64,000 bases of DNA, taken from the NCBI RefSeq assembly GCF_029960665.1, contig NZ_JASBRB010000012.1, positions 1 through 64,000 on the forward strand. Reading direction: 5' to 3'. The notes under the pieces were generated by a model that did no database searches, was not told the origin of the DNA, and saw only the letters and a program-made list of their open reading frames with translations. How positions within the stretch are numbered: the first letter of the stretch is position 1; every line of letters begins with the position of its first letter. Source of the stretch: Pseudarthrobacter sp. AL07 (GTDB taxonomy: Bacteria > Actinomycetota > Actinomycetes > Actinomycetales > Micrococcaceae). Below are positions 56,868 through 64,000 of the stretch, piece by piece. The position numbers were made by a program, and so were the translations under genes.

Positions 56868-57083
56868 CCCGGCAGCGGAGACGCCGCCGTCCGCGCCTGG
56901 CCGCCGTGCTCCTCAACGAGTAAAATTTCGAAGGCGGCGACCAGGACGGGTGACGGCACTGGCGGATAGGCCCGTCCCGCGCGGCTCCGTCAGACAGAAC
57001 AAGACGCTGCCGAGCGCGAAGCCGAACCGGATGTCACCAAGCGGCCGTGGGTGCACGTGGGCTGACCGCCCGACGGCTGGAGG

Positions 57084-57839
57084 TCACCCCCCGAGCTGGT
57101 GGACTGTGAAGGCCGTCAGGAACCCTACGGAAGCGGTCAGTCCCGTGAGGTTGTGATGCTCCTCGAACGCTTCGGGGATCATGGTGTCGGCGAGCATCGC
57201 CAGGATCCCGCCCGCCGCGATCGCGGTGATGAAGGCGACGACGGCGTCCGGCGCGTTCTCCAATGCCACGAACCCGATCAGCGAGGCGAGCCCGGACAAC
57301 ACGGCAATGCCTCCCCACACCCCAAAAATGTATCCGGTACTGCGGCCGGCCTTTTTCATCCCCGCAGTACCGGACAGACCCTCGGGAACGTTGGAGATAA
57401 ACACTGCCACAAGCATGGCCGGGCTGACCGATCCCGCGGTGATGAGTCCGACGCCGAGAACTACCGACTCCGGGATCCCGTCGAGGAGGGCGCCGAAGGC
57501 GATGGCCGTGCCGCTGCCGGGACTCTCCTGTTCCGACGGTTGCTGGCCGCCCGAGCGTTTGCGGTGTTTTGCGCCGGCCCGGTTCAGGAGCATGTTTACT
57601 CCGACGTAGACCACGGAGCCGGACAGGAACCCGGTCACCGTTGGCCACAGGCCTCCTCCCTCAACCGCCTCGCCGACGAGCTCGAACGCCAGGGCCGAAA
57701 TCAGCACGCCCGCCCCAAAGGACATGATCGAGGAGACAAGTTTGGACGGAATGGCCCATTTCCAGGATGCGGCCGCCCCCAACACCAGTGCAGCACCGGC
57801 CACGGTTCCCCACATCAACGCCTGAAGCCACACCGGCAT
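57084..57839 (-). CDS. ZIP-family metal transporter
   Basis: This 251-residue transporter has about eight membrane helices. The metal path shows FGALLDGIPESVVLGVG in helix 4 and VAVFISNVPEGLSGT in helix 5, matching the H/DGxPE and NxPEG motifs of ZIP/ZupT proteins. A basic loop (AKHRKRSGGQQPSEQ) replaces the histidine-rich loop. I choose the ATG at 57839, with AAAGGTGG upstream; the longer frame crosses a tandem repeat and is not supported. Zinc, iron or manganese uptake is likely. Confidence 0.87.
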   Translation of the reverse strand: MPVWLQALMWGTVAGAALVLGAAASWKWAIPSKLVSSIMSFGAGVLISALAFELVGEAVEGGGLWPTVTGFLSGSVVYVGVNMLLNRAGAKHRKRSGGQQPSEQESPGSGTAIAFGALLDGIPESVVLGVGLITAGSVSPAMLVAVFISNVPEGLSGTAGMKKAGRSTGYIFGVWGGIAVLSGLASLIGFVALENAPDAVVAFITAIAAGGILAMLADTMIPEAFEEHHNLTGLTASVGFLTAFTVHQLGG

Positions 57840-57882
57840 GCTGCCACCTTTCGTTTTGTCCGCCCAGGGCTCACCGGACTGA

Positions 57883-57912
57883 CTGAACCTGTACGCCCTG
57901 AACCTATACGCC
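57883..57912. repeat. 15-bp tandem repeat upstream of the ZIP gene
   Basis: Two adjacent units, 57883-57897 and 57898-57912, read CTGAACCTGTACGCC and CTGAACCTATACGCC. A third degenerate copy (CCTCGTACGC) follows. The repeats lie 44-73 bp before the ZIP start and may be a regulator site. Confidence 0.65.
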
Positions 57913-57981
57913 TTCGGCCTCGTACGCACGGAACCGTGCCTGTCTACTGGCAGGGGCGGCAATTGTCGTAGGCTCAGGGGC

Positions 57982-58602
57982 ATGGCCAGATACTTTGATG
58001 TTCACCCCCAGGATCCCCAGCCCCGCGCCATCACGCAGGCCGTGAAAATCGTGCTCGACGGCGGGCTGATCGCCTACCCTACGGACTCCTGTTACGCTCT
58101 CGGCGCCCAGCTGGGCAACAAGGATGCGCTGGACCGGATCCGGAATATCCGCAAGCTCGATGACAAGCACCACTTCACGCTGGTGTGCAAGGATTTTGCC
58201 CAGCTGGGCCAGTTCGTGAACATCGGCAACGATGTCTTCCGCGCCATTAAGGCCGTCACGCCCGGCAGCTACACGTTTATCCTGCCTGCCACCAAGGAAG
58301 TACCGCGCCGGCTGCTGCACCCGAAGAAAAAGACGGTGGGCGTGCGGATCCCGGACAACCGGGTGGTCCAGGCGCTGCTGGCCGAGCTTGGGGAGCCGCT
58401 GCTCTCCAGCACCCTGCTGCTCCCGGACGAGGAAGACCCGTTGACCCAGGGCTGGGAAATCAAGGAACGCCTCGAATACGAGGTGGACGCCGTCATCGAT
58501 TCCGGCGACTGCGGGGCCGAGCCCACCACGGTGATCGACTATTCCAGCGGCGTGGCCGAAGTGGTGCGTCGCGGCACCGGGGACCCGTCCCGGTTCGAGT
58601 AA
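57982..58602 (+). CDS. YciO/Sua5-family threonylcarbamoyl-AMP synthase-like protein
   Basis: This 206-residue protein has the YrdC fold: IAYPTDSCYALGAQLGN near residue 30, KHHFTLVCKDFAQL near 62, PGSYTFILPAT near 95 and KKKTVGVRIPDNRV near 112. Members of the Sua5 branch make threonylcarbamoyl-AMP for tRNA t6A; the YciO branch, which this resembles, has a weaker or unknown activity. It is divergent from the ZIP gene. Confidence 0.85.
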   Translation: MARYFDVHPQDPQPRAITQAVKIVLDGGLIAYPTDSCYALGAQLGNKDALDRIRNIRKLDDKHHFTLVCKDFAQLGQFVNIGNDVFRAIKAVTPGSYTFILPATKEVPRRLLHPKKKTVGVRIPDNRVVQALLAELGEPLLSSTLLLPDEEDPLTQGWEIKERLEYEVDAVIDSGDCGAEPTTVIDYSSGVAEVVRRGTGDPSRFE

Positions 58603-58638
58603 GCCCTTCCTTGAACACGAGGACCCGCTCGAACGGAC

Positions 58639-59661
58639 TCAGTCCTGCTTGCGCGCCCGGCTCGGCTGTACCCGCATGGGCTCACCAGGCATCTTCGGGT
58701 AGTCCGGGGGGAAGGGCAGCTCACCGAGGCCGGCCTTGAGGTCCCGCTCCCACCAGCCCAACAGCACATCGATGGTTCCCGGATACCCGTTCATGCCTGC
58801 CCAGGGATCTCCCACGGTCCTTAGCCGCTCGGGGACCGTCAGCATGGTGAAGTTCTTGGGATCCGCGCTGCCCAGTTCGTCCCAGCTGATGGGGCAGGAG
58901 ACCGGCGCATGGGCCAGCGCGCGGGGGCTGTACGCGCCGGCGATGGTCCGGTCGCGGTTCGCCTGGTTGAAGTCCAGGAACACCTTCTCGCCGCGTTCCT
59001 CCTTCCACCAGGCCGTGGTCACCTTGTCCGGCATCCGCCGCTCCAGCTCGCGGGCCGCGGCAATCACCGCGTGGCGGACGTCCAGGAATTCATGGTTGGG
59101 CTCGATGGGAGCGTAGACGTGCAGGCCGCGGTTCCCCGATGTCTTGATGAACGTTTCCAACCCGGCCTCCCCCAGCACGTCCTTCAGCGCTAGTGCGGCC
59201 GGGATGGCGTCGTCGAAGTCCGTGCCCGGCTGGGGGTCAAGATCGATCCTGAGCTGGTCAGGGTTGTCGGTGTTTTCTGTATTCGACGGCCACGGATGGA
59301 ACACCACCGTATTCATCTGGACCGCCCATACAGCCGCGGCGGGTTCGTCCAGGACCAGCATGGGGTGCGAGCGTGCGCTAGGAAACGTCACCTTCACCGA
59401 CCGGATGAAATCCGGGGTTCCCTTGGGCGGGTTCTTGGAGAAGAACTGGTCCCCCTCGACGTTGTCCGAGTACCTCTGCAGCGCCACCGGCCGGTCACCG
59501 TTCGCAGCAATGAACGCCTCCCCCACATCCACCATGTATCGTGCCAGGTCCAGCTTGGTCAGACCGAGCTCCGGCCAGAGCACCCTGCTGGGGCTGGAAA
59601 CACGCATCTCACGCTGGCCGTGCGGTCCCGGGACAGTGAGGATGGTCTGTTCGCTCGCCAT
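58639..59661 (-). CDS. LigD-type polymerase/primase domain protein, stand-alone
   Basis: This 340-residue protein matches the PolDom of bacterial NHEJ ligase LigD. It has SPSRVLWPELGLTKLDLARY near the N-terminus, LRIDLDPQPGTDFDDA (the catalytic DxD) near residue 138, KTSGNRGLHVYAPI near 170 and FLDFNQANRDRTIAGAYSPR near 230. No ligase or nuclease domain and no Ku gene is present in the window. It probably fills gaps or adds nucleotides in break repair. Confidence 0.9.
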   Translation of the reverse strand: MASEQTILTVPGPHGQREMRVSSPSRVLWPELGLTKLDLARYMVDVGEAFIAANGDRPVALQRYSDNVEGDQFFSKNPPKGTPDFIRSVKVTFPSARSHPMLVLDEPAAAVWAVQMNTVVFHPWPSNTENTDNPDQLRIDLDPQPGTDFDDAIPAALALKDVLGEAGLETFIKTSGNRGLHVYAPIEPNHEFLDVRHAVIAAARELERRMPDKVTTAWWKEERGEKVFLDFNQANRDRTIAGAYSPRALAHAPVSCPISWDELGSADPKNFTMLTVPERLRTVGDPWAGMNGYPGTIDVLLGWWERDLKAGLGELPFPPDYPKMPGEPMRVQPSRARKQD

Positions 59662-59738
59662 GGGGACAACCTACCCTGCGCCGCGCGCGGCGTCTGTACC
59701 TCGGCGCGTGGCCGCCGGCGATCCGGCATCATGGACCT

Positions 59739-60416
59739 ATGGCCGTTGCTGAATTCCCTGTCACCTTCCCCGTCGGCGACGTTGAGGTCTCCGGTGTTTA
59801 CGCCCGCCCGGACAGCCCCTTTGGGACCCTGGTGGTGGCGCACGGGGCCGGGGCGGGCATGGAGCACCCCTTTCTGATCGGGTTCACCCGGACATTGAAC
59901 GACGACGGCGTTGCCACCTTGCGCTTCAACTTCCCCTACCGCGAGGTCGGCCGGAAATTCCCGGACCGGCCGCCCGCAGCCATCGCCGCCTGGCGCGCTG
60001 CCATGCATGAAGCAACGCGGCGAGGAACCGAGCACGGTGATAGCGGACCGGTGTGGGCTGCCGGTAAGTCGTTTGGTGGCCGGATGGCGTCCATGGCCGT
60101 CGCCGAGGGAATGGAAAGTGCCGGACTCGTCTATCTTGGCTATCCCCTCCACCCGCCCGGCAAGCCGGAAAAACTCCGCGACGAGCACCTTTACGGGCTA
60201 ACGCTCCCCATGTTGTTCCTGCAGGGCACCCGCGACACCTTTGCGACGACGGAGCTGCTGGAGGGTGTGGTCTCCCGGATCGGCTCATCCGCTGTCCTTG
60301 ACTGGATCGACGGCGGTGACCACTCCTTCGCCGTCGCAGGAAAGAAGCGCGATGCTGCAGAGATCGGAGCGTCTCTGGCGCCGAAGGTAGTCGAGTTCAT
60401 GCGGAGCCACGGGTGA
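59739..60416 (+). CDS. Alpha/beta hydrolase, Tex30/KANL3-like
   Basis: This 225-residue hydrolase has an oxyanion strand LVVAHGAGAGMEHPF near residue 32, NFPYREVGRKFPDRPP near residue 65, the nucleophile elbow AAGKSFGGRMAS near 108, and a late GGDHSF with the catalytic histidine near 192. The substrate is unknown. Its 3' end overlaps the convergent LAL regulator by 20 bp. Confidence 0.85.
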   Translation: MAVAEFPVTFPVGDVEVSGVYARPDSPFGTLVVAHGAGAGMEHPFLIGFTRTLNDDGVATLRFNFPYREVGRKFPDRPPAAIAAWRAAMHEATRRGTEHGDSGPVWAAGKSFGGRMASMAVAEGMESAGLVYLGYPLHPPGKPEKLRDEHLYGLTLPMLFLQGTRDTFATTELLEGVVSRIGSSAVLDWIDGGDHSFAVAGKKRDAAEIGASLAPKVVEFMRSHG

Positions 60417-63372
60417 TGCGTCCATGACTGACTGGTTTCTCCCCCGATGCCAGCCGCGCAAGGTCCACTCGGTTGGCGGCGCCCGTCTTCCGGAGAAGGT
60501 TCGAGATGTGCGAGCTGACGGTTTTCTCACTGATCATCAACCCCCGGGCAATTTCGCCGTAGGTTCTGCCGGCCATCACATGTTCCAGGATGTCCTGCTC
60601 CCTTGGCGTCAGTCCCGGCAGCCTGGCTTCGTGGGGCTGCCGCCCGGGCGTTACCGGCGCCACCGGAATCCTCGCCTGGGCGGCAAGGCGTTCCAGTGCC
60701 ACCCTGATGGGGGCCGCCTCAAGGTCCGCCGCCAGAGTCAGCCCCCGGCGGAGGAGTTCAGCGGCCTTGGGACTCCGATGGTGCCCTTGCAGCAGCAGCG
60801 CTTCCACCCCCCGCCTGCAGGCGTAGGCCTCTTCCCACGGCAGGTGCGCCGTACGAAAGGCATCGGCTGTTTGTGCCCATGCTGCCGCGCTGCCCGGCTG
60901 GTTCCGGACCCTGCCCAGTTCGGTGCTGTAAAGGAGTTCGAAAGCCGCCACTTGCCGGAAGTAGAACGCCGATTGGCCCGGAGGTTCGTGAAGGACGCCG
61001 GGAAAGCGTTCCTCGAGTTCCTTGGCGGCAACCAGCAGTTCCACAGTGGGGTGGCCCACGTCTCTGGCCAGCTGCGCCTGGTCGGCGAGCGCACGGGCAG
61101 CCAGCGGCAGCAGCCACTCGCACATCGTGGGTGGCGGCCCCGGGGCGGTGGCCCCTGCCATTGCCGCTGCGAATGCCAGTTTCGGCCGACCCGCGGCCAC
61201 AAGTACTTCGGCACGGACGGCGTCAAAGTCCAGATTGAGGCGTGCGGAGTTTTCCTGGTTTACGTGGTTTAGCTCGTCAGCCCGGTCGAGGTGGATGCCG
61301 GCGTCGACGTTCCTGCCTTGGAGCTGTGCCAGCCGCGCAGCGGTGAGCCGCACGCTCACTTCGCCCATTGGGCCCGGATCAAAGCTTAGTGCGATCCGCA
61401 GGGCCGCCCGGCACTGCCGCCATTCGCCGACGGCCAGGTAGCTGGCCGCTTCGTCGGCCGCGATCTTGGCAATGTACGTATGTGGTGCCCCCTGTTCCAT
61501 CATTACCTGCCGAGCTCGACGCAGGAGGACCGCGTACTCCTCACTGGTCCAAGGGCCCTGGGCGTTGGCCGTCCAGTATGTGGCATGCACGTACGCCCAG
61601 AAATCGCGGGCCTGGACCGCTTCCAGGGCTCCTTCGGCCGCCAGGTTGCGTGACTCGGCGGACCGGCTGGCCAGGTTCGCTACGATGGCCGCCGCGGTCA
61701 GCGCGTATGAAAGCGCCAGGTGATTGCCTGCCTCACGGGCAAGGGCGAGCGCCTGCCGTGACTGAGCCTCATGGGCAGGCTCGTCATGCCACATACTCGC
61801 GTGGACCAGTTCGGCTAACGCGAGGGCGTGCTGCCAGCTGTCCGGCGCCGCGGCGGACAGCCGGACTGCTTCCCGGATGTCGGCCATCGGAAGGAAGGTT
61901 TGCCCCGTGGAGAACTGGAGATGCATGCGGCGCACCATCAGGTGGGACACTTCCAGCGGTTCGGCCGTGGCGTCGATGCACGCGAGCAACCCGTCGATGG
62001 CCTCGAGCTCGGTGAGTAATGCCCCGGCTTCCCGGGCTGCGGCACGGAGCCTGTTCCAAAGCTCCCGCGGCCGTTCCATTTCGCTAGGCAAGGCGTCCCG
62101 CAGTTGCAGGGATCGCCGCAGGAGCCGCACGGCATCACTGAGTGCACCGTTCGCGGATGCCAGACCTGCCGCCGTAAGCGACCACCGGTAGGCGTCAGCC
62201 GTTCTACCCGCCGCATAGTAGTGATCGGCGAGGGATACGACGAGGCCGGCCTCGGGCGGTGTGTCGTCGTCGAACTGCCGCTCGTAGAAGGTGGCGAACG
62301 CCGAATGCCAGCGCCGCCGTTCACCTGCATCGAGCCCCTGTTCCAGCGCTTCGGCGATGATCGGATGGTGGAACCAGTAGGTCCCGTCCGGAGCAAGGTC
62401 CACCAGGCCTGACTCCACTGCCGAGCGCAGCAGCGGCCGCACGCCATCGGCCTCGACGGCGGAACCAGCCACCGCGCTCAGTTCCATCGCGGCGGCCGCC
62501 CGGCCGCCAAGCGCCATGATCTGAGTCAACTCGCGGGCGCCGGCCGAGAGCCCACGCCATGAGCGCAGGACCGCCGACTTCAGATCGGGTGGGAAGCCTG
62601 GGGGCAAATTCCGGGCCCCGGCCTCCAGCCCCGTGACGAGCAGCAGGTTCAGATAAGGGTTTCCGGCCGAGCGGGTGAAAACCTCGTTGACAAGGGACTG
62701 ATGCGCGGGAACGCCCAGGAGCCCGCTCAGCTGCGCCTCCGTGTCAGGCCGGTCCAATGGTCCCAGCGGGTGCACGCGGACCCGGGGCAGCCGCCGGATG
62801 TCGGTGAGCCACTGGTGAAGTCCCCCGCCCTGGCGGATTTCGTTGCTCCGCACAGTCCCGATCACACCCAGCGGCCGGTCACTCGGACCCGCCAGGACGT
62901 ACATCAGCACATCGAGGGTGCTCTGGTCCGCCCAGTGGAGATCGTCGATTACCAGGAACACCGGCCTCAAACGGCTTTGCCCCGTGAGCCACTCATCGAT
63001 CTGGACCAGCAAATCCGGACGCGCATCGCCGGACATGTCAGGCGGCAGCAGTGCCTGGCCGCCGCTGGCTGCCGCACGGAATGCTGATCTCAAGGCGAGG
63101 AACGGGACGTCCACGGACGCCAGCGGCAGGGCCCCGCCCCTCAGTATGAGCGCTTCTGGCGGAGCGGACGCGCACGCCCGGCTGACCAGCGCGCTCTTCC
63201 CGACACCGGCGTCCCCGGCAACGATGAACGTCCTCGCTGTGCCGGCGCAGACACCGCTGATGACATCGGTCAGTTGCGCCAAGTCCGCTTCCCGTCCTAC
63301 CAACTCCGGGCCGCCGGCATCCCACGGTGTCGCCACCATCCCAGCTTGCACCCCTGCCGCAGGCGCGTACAT
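60397..63372 (-). CDS. LuxR-family (LAL) ATP-binding transcriptional regulator
   Basis: This 991-residue regulator has an N-terminal AAA-type ATPase with Walker A GDAGVGKSAL near residue 55 and Walker B VFLVIDDLHWAD near 138. A long helical, TPR-like middle region follows (about 350-900). The C-terminal LuxR helix-turn-helix reads LTPREQDILEHVMAGRTYGE and MISEKTVSSHISNLLRKTG near 920-970. LAL regulators often activate sugar or secondary-metabolite genes. The start is uncertain: ATG at 63372 or 63339. It diverges from a small secreted protein gene. Confidence 0.9.
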   Translation of the reverse strand: MYAPAAGVQAGMVATPWDAGGPELVGREADLAQLTDVISGVCAGTARTFIVAGDAGVGKSALVSRACASAPPEALILRGGALPLASVDVPFLALRSAFRAAASGGQALLPPDMSGDARPDLLVQIDEWLTGQSRLRPVFLVIDDLHWADQSTLDVLMYVLAGPSDRPLGVIGTVRSNEIRQGGGLHQWLTDIRRLPRVRVHPLGPLDRPDTEAQLSGLLGVPAHQSLVNEVFTRSAGNPYLNLLLVTGLEAGARNLPPGFPPDLKSAVLRSWRGLSAGARELTQIMALGGRAAAAMELSAVAGSAVEADGVRPLLRSAVESGLVDLAPDGTYWFHHPIIAEALEQGLDAGERRRWHSAFATFYERQFDDDTPPEAGLVVSLADHYYAAGRTADAYRWSLTAAGLASANGALSDAVRLLRRSLQLRDALPSEMERPRELWNRLRAAAREAGALLTELEAIDGLLACIDATAEPLEVSHLMVRRMHLQFSTGQTFLPMADIREAVRLSAAAPDSWQHALALAELVHASMWHDEPAHEAQSRQALALAREAGNHLALSYALTAAAIVANLASRSAESRNLAAEGALEAVQARDFWAYVHATYWTANAQGPWTSEEYAVLLRRARQVMMEQGAPHTYIAKIAADEAASYLAVGEWRQCRAALRIALSFDPGPMGEVSVRLTAARLAQLQGRNVDAGIHLDRADELNHVNQENSARLNLDFDAVRAEVLVAAGRPKLAFAAAMAGATAPGPPPTMCEWLLPLAARALADQAQLARDVGHPTVELLVAAKELEERFPGVLHEPPGQSAFYFRQVAAFELLYSTELGRVRNQPGSAAAWAQTADAFRTAHLPWEEAYACRRGVEALLLQGHHRSPKAAELLRRGLTLAADLEAAPIRVALERLAAQARIPVAPVTPGRQPHEARLPGLTPREQDILEHVMAGRTYGEIARGLMISEKTVSSHISNLLRKTGAANRVDLARLASGEKPVSHGRITRGSA

Positions 63373-63404
63373 ATCTGAGGGTACTCCGCGTGCTTTTAAG
63401 GGGT

Positions 63405-63429
63405 CATGCCTGATGTGGTGCTAGGCATG
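63405..63429. promoter_or_regulatory. Inverted repeat in the LAL regulator-secreted protein intergenic region
   Basis: CATGCCT (63405-63411) and AGGCATG (63423-63429) are perfect 7-bp arms with an 11-nt spacer in the 108-bp divergent region. It could be the operator of the LAL regulator. No supporting copy was found elsewhere. Confidence 0.35.
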
Positions 63430-63480
63430 GGCGACGGAAGGTGAAGGTGTCAGACCAAGGATTCTTTGAAAGGATTTGCC

Positions 63481-63708
63481 ATGTACAAGCCCACCAAGCC
63501 TTCCCAACGGGCAGGTATTCTGCTCACCCTGGTCCTGCTTGCGCTCGGGCCCGATGCGGGCGCAAGCGCCAGGATGGATTCCGCATCCTCTGATGGGCGT
63601 CCCAGCTTCGAAAACTGCCTGCTCACCCGAATCGGCACTCAGCTGCTCCGCTGCGATAACTTCACCGGAGCAGGTGTCCCGGCGCCGTACTGGGTCCCCG
63701 AACAGTAG
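63481..63708 (+). CDS. Small secreted protein, divergent from the LAL regulator
   Basis: This 75-residue protein begins at the ATG at 63481 with GAAAGGA 6 nt upstream. A signal peptide (RAGILLTLVLLALGP, cleavage near residue 29) is followed by a 45-residue chain with two cysteines (ENCLLTRIGTQLLRCDN) that may form a disulphide, and a proline-rich end. No family is recognised. Confidence 0.65.
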   Translation: MYKPTKPSQRAGILLTLVLLALGPDAGASARMDSASSDGRPSFENCLLTRIGTQLLRCDNFTGAGVPAPYWVPEQ

Positions 63709-63731
63709 GGCGTCCGGGGCAGCTGTGTCGG

Positions 63732-63899
63732 CTACGCGGCGTCCTCGTGCCACCAGCCTTCCCAGGCGGTGGAACTCAGCCGGCCGGTGGGGAAATCGGT
63801 CTTCCCGATTCCGCCGTTGCGCGGGCGGTTGCCCTCTCCGTGGCCGGCGTCAAGGAGGAGGTTCAGGCGAAAGGAAGGCGCAGACCGGGCCGGCGTCAC
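63732..63899 (-). CDS. Possible small ORF coupled to hrpB
   Basis: A GTG overlapping the hrpB stop (GTGA) opens a 55-codon frame (TPARSAPSFRLNLLLDAGH ... LSSTAWEGWWHEDAA). The overlap suggests coupling, but no family is recognised and the composition is ordinary. It may not be a gene. Confidence 0.3.
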   Translation of the reverse strand: MTPARSAPSFRLNLLLDAGHGEGNRPRNGGIGKTDFPTGRLSSTAWEGWWHEDAA

Positions 63900-64000
63900 A
63901 TGCGGGCCTTGGTCCGGGCAGTCGGCTGAGCCGTCCAGGGATCCTCCGGCCAGGGGTGCCTGGGATAGCGGCCGCGCATCTCGGACCGCACCTGCGCGTA
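63896..64000 (-). CDS. hrpB: ATP-dependent helicase HrpB, 3' end only
   Basis: The last 34 codons of a minus-strand gene run off the window. The tail VRSEMRGRYPRHPWPEDPW matches the strongly conserved C-terminus of HrpB (LRGRYPKHPWPEDP). HrpB is a DEAH-box RNA helicase of unsettled function in bacteria. Only the tail is visible. Confidence 0.8.
   Translation of the reverse strand, partial: YAQVRSEMRGRYPRHPWPEDPWTAQPTARTKARM

Noticed and set aside
43406..57839. Prophage or integrative element
   Set aside because: No integrase, transposase, tRNA-flanking repeat or phage gene is visible; the island is defined by content and the decayed edge only.
63747..63929. A 60-codon plus-strand ORF near the window end
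   Set aside because: It overlaps the clear hrpB tail on the other strand and has no supporting feature.

Overview
The window is a high-GC actinobacterial chromosome segment, most likely from Arthrobacter, Pseudarthrobacter or a close Micrococcaceae relative. The evidence is gene content and order: opcA-pgl next to rbpA, gap-pgk-tpiA-secG, uvrC-rapZ-yvcK-whiA, a coaE-grpB fusion, a four-domain S1 protein, and a PolA with a degenerate proofreading domain. I see no tRNA, rRNA, CRISPR array, phage or insertion sequence.

1-42.7 kb is a core region, mostly on the minus strand. It carries the end of the oxidative pentose phosphate genes (opcA, pgl), the lower-glycolysis operon (gap, pgk, tpiA, secG), sodA, the uvrC-rapZ-yvcK-whiA operon, uvrA with a LexA-like box, a heterodimeric ABC exporter with its GntR regulator, a Ski2-like helicase, TerC behind a yybP-ykoY (manganese) riboswitch, uvrB, coaE, rpsA, polA, and a PiT phosphate transporter with a small membrane partner. 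Two genes here are broken: a CoA-transferase with four frameshifts and an Eis-type acetyltransferase with one.

42.7-43.4 kb holds only wreckage: a 3' fragment of a HAD-like gene and a frameshifted bulb-lectin fragment. It marks the edge of an accessory block.

43.4-57.8 kb is an accessory island concerned with the cell envelope: a DedA protein, a three-gene ABC-2 exporter plus an anchored protein, an esterase, small secreted proteins, an OmpR-type two-component system, a PAP2 phosphatase, a rhomboid-like/DUF2156 (MprF-like) aminoacyl-phospholipid synthase with a late frameshift, a Tat-lipoprotein deacetylase and a ZIP transporter. A direct repeat, CCTGAG-N5-CCTGAG or close to it, recurs in the control regions of the island. 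It has the architecture of the PmrA box (YTTAAK-N5-YTTAAK). I propose that the island's own response regulator binds it and that the block is an envelope-modification or antimicrobial-resistance regulon. This is the strongest candidate for an undescribed system in the window.

58-64 kb returns to housekeeping or dispersed genes: a YciO/Sua5 protein, a stand-alone LigD-type polymerase, an alpha/beta hydrolase, a large LuxR-family (LAL) regulator divergent from a small secreted protein, and the 3' end of hrpB. All functional statements rest on motif reading of the translations; no database search was run.
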